Counted from the stretch's first letter, positions 12,701-26,110 are shown. The stretch is 35,784 bases of DNA from Ophiothrix spiculata (GCA_000969725.1 JXSR01S009205.1); one strand, 5' to 3'. Notes: a model not told the origin generated them from the sequence alone. Program-made: numbers and translations.

Positions 12701-14279
12701 TTTAAAAGCTAATAGATGTAAGCATGTCTCAAACGCCCGCCAATAATCACTTAGTTCCAAAACCATTCATCAATGTTGCAGTATGATTTACTGAACGGAG
12801 CAACCCGCGTTTACTTAACTAATCACTGGTGTTCCCTAAAGAACCATATTTCAATGATGGTTTCAAATGATGGTATATAGTATCTCGTTCAAAACATGTA
12901 ATATCATGGTTTATTGAAATGTGTCAGTGTGGCACATTAACCTAGGCCTAGATATTTGGAGAATTAATGAGAAAAGATAGAGATGTGCGTCTGGAAATAT
13001 TTATTTGATTTTATGTCCAAAAGTAGGCCAACCATGGTGCATTCTGTTCTATTTTATAATTGAGAAGATGTGGTGACTTTGTTGGAGAACAGATAATATT
13101 GAGTATTTTTGAGCCTGTTCTGTTCTTTTTCCAAAGGTATTCAAATACAAGGAATAAAATGGTAAACAAAATATAAAGTTTTTAGGTTGGTCCATCTTGA
13201 TTTTTTTCACAGACATACGCTGTTAAATAAATGTGTAGAGAGTTAGTGTTTTAATCCTAACTTCATTGCAAAATATACAATGTTACACTTTTATTCACAG
13301 AAAGAAAAAAATACAAATAATATGAGACATAACTCAAAATGCTATTAAAGAATGAATGTTCCAAATCTCTAAAGTTCGAAAAGCTAAAGTTAAAAATGTT
13401 TGCCTTAAGTATAGGATATCACAGGAACGGAACTAGTTTCAGTATTTTATTTACATTAAATGCGATGCACACCACGTTTTAAAATAAAACTGAAAGAAGC
13501 CATATTCTTGCAATGGCATGGATGCGTCTTTCAACAGATCAATAGCTTCATTTAAATGAAACAAATTCACGGAATCTTAAACTAAAACAAACGGTCCGTC
13601 CAGCGGACGACAAATTGGTACTACTCAGAAACCTATCCCAAATTGGCTACATTGACAATTGTCAGCACATCATTAGAGTTAAAACCCCTTTGCTACTTTT
13701 AATAAGTAAATAACCAGGCGTGTTTCTTTAAGACAAGTGCCTCAGGACCCTTATCATCCAGTTGCCTATGAAAGCAAGGGTTCGGATACAACTTCAGGGA
13801 ATGAATGATAGAGGTATATGTTAGGAATGTATACGTATAGGGCATACCTATCAGTTTTGTTAATGCAAGGTGTGTAAAGCATACAAAAGTGACCTTTTGA
13901 TTTTTGGTACATCAAAATTTCAGCATACTTTTCTGCAATTTTTATCATTCCAATACCTTGCCGAACAACTAAAACTACAAGGTGATAGGTAAAAAAAGAA
14001 AAAGAAAAGATAATAATCAAGTGAATAATGATATTATGCATTCTTCATGTTATAAAATGCAAAAAAATAAGTTAGCATGAACATTACACTAAAAACCGGT
14101 CTAGCCTAGCCGCCTGGGCTAGGTTAAGCTTACAAGCCAAATATACGGTCATTTCACATATACACCAAGATGAAATAGTTGTTAGACGTGTTTGATCATG
14201 AGATACAAATTTGAGAGTCAAATCAATATTGTTTCTAGAACATTTTTCATTATAGATTGAAACTAAAAATCACTGGTAT
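9745..14279. other. Non-coding, mostly AT-rich
   Basis: 10340..10560 is a higher-complexity patch with CpGs (TCGCGCCCGGATCGCGCG) that may be regulatory. Palindromes GTCCG..CGGAC (13594..13608) and TGACAATTGTCA (13653..13664) are short. No gene recognised. Confidence 0.4.
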
Positions 14280-14350
14280 GAAATGGTATCGTCTCGCGTC
14301 TGCCAATGCAGGGGAAAGTTTACTCGAGTTCAGTATCATCCGGCGAGCGA

Positions 14351-14405
14351 TGACCCTCGAAACCCAAATTACATCTCGCAATGGTTGTCGTTGACCCTTT
14401 GACCC
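14351..14405 (+). promoter_or_regulatory. Candidate enhancer: perfect DR2 half-site pair
   Basis: TGACCC at 14392..14397 and again at 14400..14405, two bases apart, forms a DR2 of GGGTCA on the minus strand, a class bound by RAR/RXR. A third TGACCC lies at 14351..14356. The surrounding 14280..14430 is richer in GC and CpG than its neighbourhood. Confidence 0.3.
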
Positions 14406-14636
14406 ACATATGTCCAGAGTTAGCAGACCTTGAAGGCTTTTTCTTTCATCTCTCTTCTACACATGGTGGTAGAGCACATTGAGACAACGTTGAACAAGAT
14501 CATGTGCCTGAGAAATGAAAACATAAGGCTATTATCGTGATTACAATAGAGCATCATTTCGTGGTGATGATGGGTGTGTAAGGGTTTAAACGAAAAATTC
14601 AGTTTCAAGAAATTGATATAATAAAACTAGTAATTT

Positions 14637-14658
14637 TACATGTACATGTACATGCATG
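14637..14658 (+). repeat. Short ACATGT tandem/palindromic run
   Basis: TACATG repeated three times and ending in CATGCATG. Self-complementary but short. Confidence 0.6.
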
Positions 14659-15029
14659 GATAAAACAACTACAAATCATATACATTTCTGATATTCCATA
14701 TTTTTCAAGGTTAGAGTTGGAATTCATTTTTATTCCAGTAATAGAAAAGACGAAATTTTCCGTAGTTGTAAATGTCATTAACATCATTATTTAAATATCC
14801 TATATCCTAAGGGAAATATTGCAGTGACCATAATGTAAAATCACAATGTAATACTTTTGCCGGCTAGAATATTACGAAGTTTTAAAAAACTCTGCAACCT
14901 ATTGTTGACTTTGATTAACTTGAATGTTAAGTGTCTGTGATATTTGTAATTTTAAATAAGAATTGAGCTTAGGTCATCGAAACTTCGACTCGCCAACACC
15001 AAAATACAACGACTCGTATTCCTCGAGTA

Positions 15030-15130
15030 ACACCTCTTCCACACCTCATTTGCATGATAAGCCCTACACTGGACCCATGACGGCCATGCTTGTCATCGTG
15101 CAGCTGATATCTAACTTGAATTGTGCGTGA
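15030..15130 (+). promoter_or_regulatory. Candidate conserved non-coding island
   Basis: High-complexity stretch with a POU octamer ATTTGCAT (15048..15055) and an E-box CAGCTG near 15102. It stands out from AT-rich flanks. No coding interpretation fits. Cross-species conservation is unknown. Confidence 0.2.
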
Positions 15131-15373
15131 CTTTTTCAAGTGACATGCTTTTGCCTTTTTGGTCAAATCAAGAATATACTGTAAAGCTTTTATTAAGCTT
15201 ACCTCAAACTCAATCTTTCTTAGACCTGGCAAATTGGTAAGCACAGCTTTAGAAACAACTTTCTCTCTTTCTGTTTCTCAAAAAGAATGGTGGCTCCGAA
15301 AAGAGCCGCTTTTTCAAGTATAATATGTTATCATCATTGTCATCTTTTCGTCAACTTCAACCTCAACTTGGTA

Positions 15374-15475
15374 ATCATCATCATCATCATTATCATCATC
15401 ACCATCACCATCACCATCATCATCATCATCACTCATCATCACTCATCATCACTCATCATCATCATCATCATCATC
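15374..15475 (+). repeat. ATC trinucleotide microsatellite with ACTCATCATC variant
   Basis: About 100 bp of (ATC)n with ACC interruptions and a higher-order unit ACTCATCATC repeated three times. The long open frames of Ile/His across it are artefacts of the repeat. Confidence 0.9.
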
Positions 15476-15639
15476 CCTTGTCACTTTCTCTATCAACCGT
15501 CTTGAAGTTTAGCAATCATTGATGTCATCAAAAGTCACACAAATACTATAAAAATACTAATCTATTTTTACATCTATGATGCAATGTAACCTGAGTGTCT
15601 ATGATGTTCTGTTGACATCTACCAATTGAGATATCAATT

Positions 15640-16120
15640 TCCAATGACCGCACCTCTCCTTTCCAGTAGGGTAAGTTTCATGTAGCACTCAACCATTTCG
15701 GGTTGCCATGGACCGGGCCTAGCGCAGACGAAGCACGTCGTCATAGCTGGGGTAATCTGGCCACTACCTGTCGACTAGGTCCCATTATCATCACCTGCAA
15801 ACCGCCATGACTGAACACGGATCCACATAATAAAATTAAGTCAATACTTTATATGGAGATAAGACAACCATCACGGTTTGTGAAATTGTCATGACAACCA
15901 AGTCTCTGTCCCAGATTTAGTCTTCTTGGCTGTTATGCTCATGGGAATATACGACTTGTAGACTTCAGACAAGCTCCAGGCTAAATGTGGTGGAAGAGAG
16001 TTGTGGCAAAATGACAGTAATGTTGGGATAACATGAAAGGTGTATCCCCTCACACAATAGTTGATTTATTGGAAGTTAAATCGACTCAGGGAGGGTAGAA
16101 ATCTAGGTCTGCAGGTTATG
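15640..16120 (+). promoter_or_regulatory. Higher-GC, high-complexity island
   Basis: Contains CpG-bearing sequence around GGACCGGGCCTAGCGCAGAC and long stretches without simple repeats. Short open frames only. It could be a regulatory element or an unrecognised old repeat. Confidence 0.15.
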
Positions 16121-18837
16121 ATCAGATTAAATCAGGCAGGTAGGTTAACAAGATATTGATAAATGGTTTTTGCTCCAAGAAAGATACCGGTAGGCCTTAC
16201 TGACTCATGTAAATTATGGGGTCTCATTGTCATAACTAAGATCGTATTTCATTCAATTCAGAATTGGAAAATGTTAAATTTTTATCTAGCAAATCATGTT
16301 TTCCATATTATGGTACTGGATCATGTGTCAGACAAACTGTGGCGTGCGATTGAAGGTGACCTATATGGAGGTGGCTATCAATAATGTCTACAAACGGGTC
16401 CTTATATGCACTGAGCTTTTACTGATACAAAGATTTGTTGCAAATTTAATAATGGAATGAACTTCAAAATTATCTTAAAATTATTGTTTCATAATTACCA
16501 ATTTAATAGTATTATATGTGTACATTACAAGCTACGAAAAACCCTGAAAGGGGTTGGTATTTTACAGTTGCGTAGGGGAGCCTCAACTTGGTGATGCATA
16601 CGTGAGCCTTGTGGTAAGTGTTTGATGACGTCAAGTACGCTTTAACGAATGGGGCTATAATGATAGATTAACGATCGAAGCAATTGATTGAAAATCAACC
16701 TTATATGTGGCATCCGCTGAGGTTCGACAATATGCAGTATGCATACATGCACGCGCGAGTCTCAATAAGGACCAGCGTTAAAGTCGCAAGCCAATTTACG
16801 CTACAATGACGCTAAACTTGCATCCAATGTAATTTTGTCGTTTTCAAAACCAAATGTCAGGGTTTTTTTTAACTTATGCGAAACTATTGTACTGACAGCA
16901 AGATGTAACTAACTACAGTGTTCATTAAAAGTGACCGCGGTTACGCCATCATCAGTATAAACTAATTTACTCAACCGAGCGCCAGTAGCGAGGCACTTGG
17001 TTGAAGATTTTTAGCTAAATTCGATTTTATATTAAATATAAAGTTTCCTTTTCCTAAGTTGAGTTTTTGGTAGGTGACCTTAATTAAAAGTTGTTTGGTT
17101 TAATGTGATTTTTTTTTAAAGTTTAATTGCACTTGGAAAATCAGATACTTTTAAATTCGGATGAACAGAATATTTATGAACGGATTTAGAAAATGGTCAT
17201 TTGTTGCGGTTTCCAGTGCAAGTGAAAAAGCCCTTTGTTTCCGAGGTATAACAGAAAATAGCGTACTTCTTATAATTTCAAAAGTGTAAAACCCCTGTAT
17301 AATAGTGCTTGGTAAATACTCACATTGCATTCAGTACATTGTAACAGAGATAACACTTAACAGGAAGGCCCTCGGAGACAGTTGTCTTTAATTCTCAGGT
17401 TTGGGAGTTGAATATCTAAGAAGACGATAGAAAATCTTCAACAAAGTCCCGGAAAAGTTAATGAAGTATATGCAAACGAACCGCGAGAAACTTGTCTGTG
17501 TGCTTAGGGCGGTTTAATAAGAGCACCGAATGCTTCAACAGTCAGGTGAAGCTCGGATATGCTTGCGTTCGCTGTATGCCTATGATTGCAGATATTTCAA
17601 TCAGCTAGTTGCAATATATTACACAGACCACTTTCCTGCATTTTTTTATCAGTTTTCTGCTTAAATTGATGCATGTTCTCCTTCTGTTACAGATCTATCG
17701 TTTTTAACTGTTGCATTTGCTCCGGAAGACAATTTCAATGTTAGCCCTGTGAATTTTACGGTAGTTCAGCTATAGCAAAAACCTTCATTGGATGGGAAAC
17801 AAGAAATGCTAGTATGTAAAACCAATCACATCGAAGCTTTGATAAATATTTTGGCATATAGGCCTATATCTGTCAAATTCTGTACTTTGAAATCAGCAAA
17901 ATACCAACAAGGGTTGACTGAATATGAAGTAAAAAAAAACCTTTAAAATCAGCTGATCGAGATTTCGCTTACACGATTTTTTTTCTTCTTATAATGGCAA
18001 CCATTTGTACACGTTCTAAGGTGGCCCAAACCATCTCATTGAATTGAATGCAAATTCCTTTGGGCACTGTCAAGCACCAACTGTCATCAGCTTCAAAGGC
18101 TACGACGGTTCTAGCCTCAACCCGCCCATACGAAACCCTGGTGTCATTGACCTACGCATGGCCTAATTTTAGAAACTCACAATGCAATGCATACCTGATG
18201 AAATACAACCAGGTATCAAATTGCCTCTCTGTCTGCTAACCATTGGCACCCATTTGGAACTGCCGTTATAAACATACCTGGTATGTGAAAGAGAATTGGC
18301 CAATTAGAGCATCTGTAAGAAATAATCTCCTGTTGCCATATTTGATAGAATTTACTTGAATGACGTATATGTTTATGGTGAGTTTCGATACTGGTAGAAA
18401 TCGGATATTGGGATACCGCCTCTTAGAGTAACGGAAGATAATAAACTGATGCAAATATAAATCGAAAGAATATGATTAGCAAACCGTTTTGACAAAATAT
18501 TTAGGGCGTTATGTCTATGATGCTGTCAACAGATCACTAAACAATCGCTAGGGTGATTAAAAGAGGGTGTAAATAGTGAAAGTAGGCCAATTGGCATGAA
18601 ATTGTGTCATCAAACTTTTCATCTAGGTATCAACCAAGGACAAGTTGAATTTTGGAAGTGAAAATATTGAGTAAATCATCACTTTGTTCATGCCCGATTC
18701 ATGTCATATATTCTTGTCGCGTTATCTAGTTTACTGTTTTGCTATAAAAAGTATATCTATCAAACGAGGCTTTGATGATAACAGACATTAAGGAGACTCT
18801 ATAATTTTCAAGTTATTTATGTACCAAACTTTAATGA
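16121..18837. other. Non-coding, nothing definite
   Basis: Patches at 16540..16820 (with TGACGTCA at 16626..16633) and 17330..17600 are less AT-rich and free of simple repeats. No exon with matching splice sites was recognised. Confidence 0.4.
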
Positions 18838-19008
18838 GCAATTCTGATAGGTTGGTAATAAGAAAAACTTACTTTTGTAGCCAATCACAGCAAGGCTTTG
18901 AAAAGTTTTGACTAATTCTCATCTTGCCTGGATCATTTTTACCATAAATATCTTGATTGGCTTGGATGTGTTAGACTTCATTTTGACCAATTAGAGTCTA
19001 GTTACCTC
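18838..19008 (+). repeat. Dispersed repeat, copy 1 (CCAATCACA..AAGGCTTTGAAAA family)
   Basis: Shares an ordered set of blocks with 25930..26110: a TTGGTNGGTAA-type start, GTAGCCAATCACA, AAGGCTTTGAAAA, then TTTTGACCAATTAG near the end. The opening ATTGG-like block and the inner CCAAT are inverted relative to each other, suggesting a small TIR element. Coding capacity is nil. Confidence 0.5.
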
Positions 19009-19009
19009 A

Positions 19010-19260
19010 AAGGGCCCAGTGCTCGCTTGCAGTGCGGAAGGTACCGAGTTTGAGCCCCACTGGTGCCAAATGTTGAACCAGTGCTTGAATTAACTTGGAC
19101 AAGGAACCAACTGTCAATTGTCTCGTGGAAAAAAGTACGAAATTAGGGGAGCTGATCCAGGCAGCGATGGTGCCACATATGTGGACAGATCAAGGTTCAG
19201 CGCGCCTAGAAGAAATAGAATGATGCTTAGTGTGGAATGGAGCTTACTTGGGCCACAGTA
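19010..19260 (+). mobile_element. tRNA-derived SINE (degenerate)
   Basis: GCTCGCTTGCAGTGCGGAAG followed by GTACCGAGTTTGAGCCCC and TGGTGCCA reads like the 3' half of a tRNA. The B box is slightly decayed (GAGTTTGAGCC, consensus GGTTCGANNCC). About 180 bp of body follows, including the 12-bp palindrome CCACATATGTGG, ending near GCCACAGTAAAAATGTAAAA. No intact acceptor stem or A box is seen, so it is not a functional tRNA gene. Confidence 0.5.
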
Positions 19261-21143
19261 AAAATGTAAAAATCAGGGTGGCACTATTATAAAACCCCTG
19301 TGTTTATTAATTGAAATGTTAGTGTTATAGTGTACTTTGATGATGAATATTATGCTTGCAGAATCCCCAACTGGTATAGCCTAATTATGCACGATATCGG
19401 TACAAGAGCACAATGCATCATCCACAAGTTTTTCAAATACTTTAAACATCGCACAAAGGAGACTATGAAGCACGTGACAGTAGACATGATTTTGACAGTT
19501 CCATGCCAATGACCAAAATACCTAAACACGTTCGAGCTCTGCAGACACCACCACAACAATGTACAGTCATTACTATGTTGTCTCAAGGTTATGACTAGTA
19601 TAATGTGGTAAAGCCTGCCAAATTTCGCTGAACTTTGATGCTGCAGACGTGATGGAGCCAAAATGGTCCAAACCAGACCAGACTAGACCTTGGCCAAGAA
19701 ATGCCCTTGATGCTCCATTTTGGGCAAAACCAAGGGACGGAAACGGTTATATTCCATGCCGTGGGAAAGTCATATTAGCGAGCAAAATAGGAAATAATAG
19801 AAATGACACAATTGTCGTTATAAACAATCGGACGTCCTTAGCAACTGTCATAACGGCCTACTTATTGGTGTTAATTGCGACAAGTACAGCAATTCAGGAA
19901 AGACAACTAAAACTTTGATCGAAAAAATGAAACAAAAAATGAGGGGGTTACGTGGAATATTTTACATACCTTATATCAATACCGGTCATTGCCTTCCAGA
20001 TAGATGTTTGTAGACCTATATGGCCCAAAGTCATAGATTTATTGGTGAGATATTTTTGTAACCCAGATGTAAATTAGAAACGATTTTTGTAAGCAGCAAC
20101 AGTTCTAAAATAGCACAGGTTTAACCCGGAAGTCGGGTTCATGCAGCGCCCTCACCACAGTGATTCAGGTTCAATCTTTGTGAATTTGATACAAGGTTTC
20201 TCTATTGAACACCCACTCCGGTTTCCTCCTGTTTCTAAAGATCACACTTCATCCATAATCGTCTGTCCTATTCATTTAAACGTAAATATTAAGCTTCACA
20301 ATAAACTAACATACAATAAACAAATAACTCAAATGAAATCTTTGCATTTATTGGCTACAGAAGAGAAAAGTAAATAACTTACCAACAATCAATATAAGAA
20401 CGGCTCTTTACCAGATAGTACACGGTCCTCGTCAACTGGCGGATCTTACTTGTAATTCGGTTAACAAATTATGATTGAATATAAAATAGCTTGCACAAGA
20501 CCAACGGAGAATTATGTATATTAAATTTAACTGAAAGAGGTGTTAATTGACTAGAGGTGATTGAGGTTAATTTGGCAATTATTTTAGAAGACAAAACACT
20601 GATACACAGGGAAGATAACATTGAGATCAGATATCAGAACAGATTGTTTCACGTATCAGGATATACTACTTTAAAGTAAAGTATCATAATACAGGAGATT
20701 CATATGAAATTTGTATTCCTTGCGCTATTTTAGTCTAAAGTGAAATTTATAGTGTTTATTTCCCAAGAAACATATTACTGCTAAAATATCAGTGGAAGCA
20801 AATGTTAATATATTTCAAAATCTTCTTGAGATATTGATGCCAAAGTGATTGCCAGGCGCTGGTAATTGCTCACATTTTCTCATTAAAGTTGTGGAACATT
20901 TTACAGTTGCAATTTTTTGGAGAAAAAAGAACATGGCAATAAGTCTGGTAATTCTGGTAACCATTATTATTTCAATTCATACAGCAAACTTGGTATATAG
21001 GCAACCTCAAAATACAAAATTATTTTGTAATGAAAAAATTGTCGGACCGATTCAAATGACATTTGAAATTGATAGGTTTAAATCTTTAGTAGAGCTCTTA
21101 AATATGAAACTGAAAACTAAATTTTGAAAAATCTGAGCATACC
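19261..21143. other. Non-coding, nothing recognised
   Basis: Open frames at 19350..19661 and 20849..21127 do not resemble known proteins. No repeats beyond weak self-similarity near 19650..19730. Confidence 0.4.
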
Positions 21144-21764
21144 GGGTGTCCCAGAATAAACCTTACAATCTTTGCGTGTAATTTTTTATCGGTTTAACGG
21201 ATAGGCAGAAAGTATATAAAGATTGCATTTTATAGCCAATGAGTTGAAAATTTTGATACCGTTTATTTAATTTCAATCAGTAGTATACAACAAAAGTTAT
21301 GTTGTATCAAACTTTTGGTTGGATTTTTGTCTGGTCCAACATGATTATTGGCCATAAAGTAAGGGTGTTTCTGAATGGAATAAAAATTAGTCACCTTGGA
21401 AAACCTATCATATCTGTCTTATTATTACATCAAATTTGTTCATTTTCAGCATAGATTAAAGAAAGCATGTGCGTAGTAAATAAGTAAACATCGTTACGGT
21501 TGAGTGAACAGATCAATGACAATACTCAATAGAGCTTCATTCAAGGGGAACTTACAAACTAGTGAAATTGGACCAGCAAATGTTACATTCAATTATTTGA
21601 CAAAGCCTAACTTTTGTTGTACATTACCGATTGAAATGAAACAAACGGTATCTAAAAGTTCAATGCATGGACTATAAAATGCAACCTTTACATACTTTCG
21701 AACTATCCGTTAAACCCATGAAAATTGCACACAAAGATTGTAAAGTTTATTCTGGGAGACACTG
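21144..21764. mobile_element. Non-autonomous DNA transposon, ~160-bp TIRs
   Basis: GGGTGTCCCAGAATAAAC at the left end pairs with GTTTATTCTGGGAGACACTG at the right end. Similarity continues through the whole arms (21144..21302 and 21607..21764), including GGTTTAACGGATAG, GATACCGTTT and ACAACAAAAGTTA. The ~300-bp centre has no transposase. Length and structure fit a MITE. A target-site duplication could not be assigned with confidence. Confidence 0.8.
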
Positions 21765-24700
21765 TATTCAATACTGTTTCGTAGTTTGCGTAATGCATTG
21801 TAAAACAAAAATGTCTCAGAAAAAAATCTCCAACTTGTAGGTTCTTTGCATGTGGATACACATCACAAATTCTAATTTGTACAAAACTTTACAGCCGATT
21901 TCAAAATCCCAGTCGAATAAAATATCTTTTTATCATTTCTTTTTTCTGAGATTGGGTCAAATTTCGAAGCGATTTAATTTTCTACTAGGCAATATCATAA
22001 ATTACAAGGGAGAAATATGTGGACGTATTAATAACCGGAAAATTGCTATGCCTTTGATTGAGTAAACGCAATAAATCTCCTCCGACAGTTAATATATATC
22101 CAAGTTATTTAAGATGGATCATAAGGGAATACAACAGATCACGGAGTGCAGCTCCTGATTGGCTCTTTGCATTAACAAGGTTTAGGATTTTAAGGGTTCG
22201 TTAACCTGGTTTATCCTACGTAATATTAGATTTAGAGCTTGAATCGTGGTTCGCTAACTTGGTTTTGTATTATAAAGGAGATCATAATCAAGGACAAATT
22301 TGGCAAAAATTTACATTGAATACATCAGCAATTAATTTATGATAACACGTATCAATAGCAATAACCCAATTATTATTTAAAATGAATGCAAAATTATTTG
22401 ACGGACAAAATAGTCCAAAATCGGGAAAGTAAAATATTCATAAACCTTTTGATTGTTTTAAAACACTATTGTAATTATTGACTACAAAAGGTTGTGTCAC
22501 TTACGACTCAAATGGACGAAATGGAAATGATCATAGCAGAACATTTTGGACTGCAAAAAAATATGTATTTATGGTTTCGGTTATTGATGTACATGTATAT
22601 CGATTACCAAAAACAATGTACGTTAATCGTACGTTTGAACTGACGTGTGGTTGAACAAGATTATCATTTTGGCAGATCCTCAAAACATACTCTCGGTTTC
22701 AAAAAAAAGAGAAAACTTAGACAATAGTATCAGAATCGCATGAATTTTCACATGATTGAAAAAATGGCTGAATTTGCATAAGTCAGATATTACAGACCTC
22801 CTCTATTACTCATGTACTTGAAACAAAAAATGGCGAAGATACATATTCTAGGCGGCAACGCGATGATGCAGTTACTCAGTGTAGCATGGTTAAAATCATT
22901 TTAACTTAAAGTTACATTCGCAGATTTTAAAATTTGCGAATGTTTCAAAATGAATAAGAAAATCATTTGTTTGATTAATGAGCGGTTAGCTTAAATAAGA
23001 TTATTGTTTATATCGATAACTAACTATATTCCCACCATTTGTTTTTTAGAGCCACGTGCCGTCTTTTACGAAATTTCACCAAGGAGCACAAACTAATATC
23101 GACTATCCATATTGCTTAAAGTAAATAAATAAGTGAAGCCATTTCCATCCTTGTTAATTGCAATTATAGCCCTCAGCGCGACAACAATAATCTGGATTTC
23201 TAAAAGCAAACTGTTAACCTTGAAAACATCCTCCCATAGACCATAATATCTGCTCCAGGTTACGGCGCCAGCCGCGGCCCCGTTTCTCAGGAAGTATAAA
23301 TCTATACTTCAGAGCATCGAGGGTATAAGTATTACGTGAAGTGAGTCTCACTGATCATGACATTATTGGAAATATGCCGCAAATATCTCGATCTAAACTT
23401 CAAATTTCCATGAAACATCAATAAAGAACTTGTTTTACCTTATTATCGCGCTAATGTGCGCTTCATCGATGTTTATATGGCCCATCGGGGTTTGGGTGCT
23501 TAACATGAAAGTCCTTGTCGATATTTTATTCATATTCCCCGGATGTGCGCCTAAGGTAATATGAAGTAAAACACTTCCAAGTTATTGTTCATTTTATCGA
23601 CATTTATAGTAATTCCTAAGTGTAAAACGCCAAAAGCTTTTCAAGATTAGTTCTAGTGAATTCTTTTGGGCGATATCTAAGTCAAGTACTTCATGTATAA
23701 GAGGTAAATCTGATATGTGCGTATTAAACTCATTTTTTAATAACTATGTCTTGTTGAGTCTTCGGATGCCATTTACTGGTCTCTTGGTATATCAAATGAA
23801 CATTTAGTTTTATTAAGTAAAATCGGTGCATTATGTAGTTCTTTTCATTTTATTCTTTTTGAAATAAAAGCAATGAGACTGTTATCATATACGCTATTTG
23901 TTTTTTAATTTACCAGTATTGTTACTCTTCTATCTCGTTCTTTTTGGTTCAATTATTTTAGTCTAAATAATTAAGATTATGCATCTCTTAAATAAAATGT
24001 TACTTTAAAGGTAAACTTGCTTACAAAAATCCCAAAATCTCATGCATGATGAAGCCAAACAGTACCATTTTCAGTGATAATCAGAACCGACCGACAAATT
24101 ATTCAAAAATATTATCATGTTTTGTTTAAAATTTCTCTCTGGGTGGCTGAAATGATTTCATTGCTAAACCAAGGGGTTGTTTTGTTCTCAACTATGTCAA
24201 ACATCTTCCTCCAAATTGTGTGCGATCAACTTTCAAAACAGGCTTCAGTTTTCAATGGAAATTTCATTTGTACCTACCACTATTACAATGCTACGGTTTT
24301 TTAACAGATATTTTGATACTTTATCCATTCAAAGTAATTTTAAATCCACTTTAGATAACAACAATTCTCCAAAATTTCTTTCAAATTTAAAAACGGATTA
24401 TATTATTGGTTTGAGGAAAATAAGATCCATTTAGAAAGCAATTTGTCAGCAAATATAGTACAAGAAATTTAACCATTCGGATGGAAAATTTGACCTAAAT
24501 TGTGTGAATAAATATGATAATACCTACAAAGTATAGATAATTCTATGAGAATTGTCAGGAAAAATGAAAATGAAAATTTTAGGCTCAATTGGTCCGATGC
24601 ATGTTTCATTGAGCTGACACTGAAAATAGATTCCACATTACAAAAAATCATGGAAAACAAATCCTTATCCGCCATCATCTAAAAAACGGAGAAGTCAAAT

Positions 24701-24879
24701 ACGTGATCCTAATATTGAAAATAACACAAAATCATCCTGAGATGGAAATACAAACAGTAAATGGGGGATTGACTCGATGAGATCTTGCTCATGTCTAGAT
24801 ATACCAGCCATCATAACTTGATATGAATGAAAACATTTGAGATATCTCTTGTTGTATTATAAGAATCACAAGTCACAAA
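21765..24879. other. Non-coding, nothing definite
   Basis: A GC-rich patch near 23260..23290 (GGCGCCAGCCGCGGCCCCG) and the hairpin GAAGTATA..TATACTTC (23290..23309) stand out. Two related words, GGGTTCGTTAACCTGG (22195) and GTGGTTCGCTAACTTGG (22245), form a small direct repeat. No gene recognised. Confidence 0.4.
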
Positions 24880-25260
24880 GGCGCACGACTACAGCTAATT
24901 GATGTTGTTTAATACAATAAAGACTCTCAATGGCGGGCAACGTGAACAAGACCTTTGTGATACACTCACGGATGGGCCATACCTGATCTTGATTAACCCT
25001 CTTGAAGATACACTAAGGTAACTTGTACAATAGGAGACGTACTCCGATACAGACAGTAATGTATTTGATTTGCTCTTCATAACACGCTGGGGAATAAGGT
25101 AAGAGATCTTAACCAAAGCCTGTCGTACAGTTTGTATTGTACAGCACGGTCAATCTTAGGTACTGCTATGGTTGTAAGAGTCCCGATCTAAAAATCTTAA
25201 TCGACCGAGACAAAATAAGCAAATAAACCGGCAAGTACGACTGAGATTTGTCACTGGGTA
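24880..25260 (+). promoter_or_regulatory. Higher-complexity island
   Basis: About 380 bp of less AT-rich, non-repetitive sequence including AATGGCGGGCAACGTG and a CCTTTGTG Sox/TCF-like word. Frames are short and unrecognised. Offered as a conservation-test candidate only. Confidence 0.15.
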
Positions 25261-25929
25261 ATATATGATGTACTATGAGTGATGACTATATGGATTTCTC
25301 TTTAGTAACATGCTAGTGGAAGAAAGCGTCTCTATCAAGTCAATTGTACGCAATAGCATGAATGTCTTTATTTGGGGACCAGGAAGTTAATATTGAACCC
25401 TCTAGTTGTTGTAGTTATTGAACCTCCAACAACTTGACTTCTGTAAAAGTGACAAAAGCATAATTTTGTTCTTTCTTTCAACAAATGTGCCTACTGCCTA
25501 GGGTATATTATTACCCATTATACCTTTTTATAAAAGCCATAGGGCTTTTTCTTTAAAAATAATCATGATGTACTCACATTATTATCGGCCATATAAATTA
25601 GGTCCAACAATAACTTTATGTAAGTTTCTTAAAGGTGCCTTGAAAATAAATTACACTGTGGGTAGACGTCCAAGCTACTAATAGTACTTGTGTTAAATAT
25701 CGTCTCATTGTAAACCCCTTGATCAAATCTATATATTTGGTACCCACTACCTAAACCCGTTATCATGTTTATAATATTATCATTTTCAGGTCAAAATTGA
25801 CATTGAATTTATTTGTTTTAAAGTTAATGGTGTGATTATAATAGTAAGATGACATTGATTGACAAAATTGCATGGTTTGACATCACTCCATCTTTATATT
25901 TCACTTCATTGATTTACCTTCAAAGTATA

Positions 25930-26110
25930 TACAAGCTGTATTCTTATTGGCCGGTAACAAGAGATAACCATTTGAGTAGCCAATCACATTAAGGCTTTGA
26001 AAATATCTGCATTGAAATTACTACTTCTGCTACATGTACAACGTATGTGAGTGGCTTAATAATGGATAGAAATGTCAATTTGACCAATCGTGAAGGTAGT
26101 TCTTAAGGGA
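25930..26110 (+). repeat. Dispersed repeat, copy 2
   Basis: Same family as 18838..19008. GTAGCCAATCACATTAAGG continues with CTTTGAAAA, preceded by TCTTATTGGCCGGTAACAAG and followed by TTTGACCAATCG. A shorter, weaker match (ACCAATCACATCGAAGCTTT) lies at 17820..17842. Confidence 0.5.

Noticed and set aside
15287..15522. Overlapping ORFs of poly-Ile and poly-His
   Set aside because: Produced by the ATC microsatellite.
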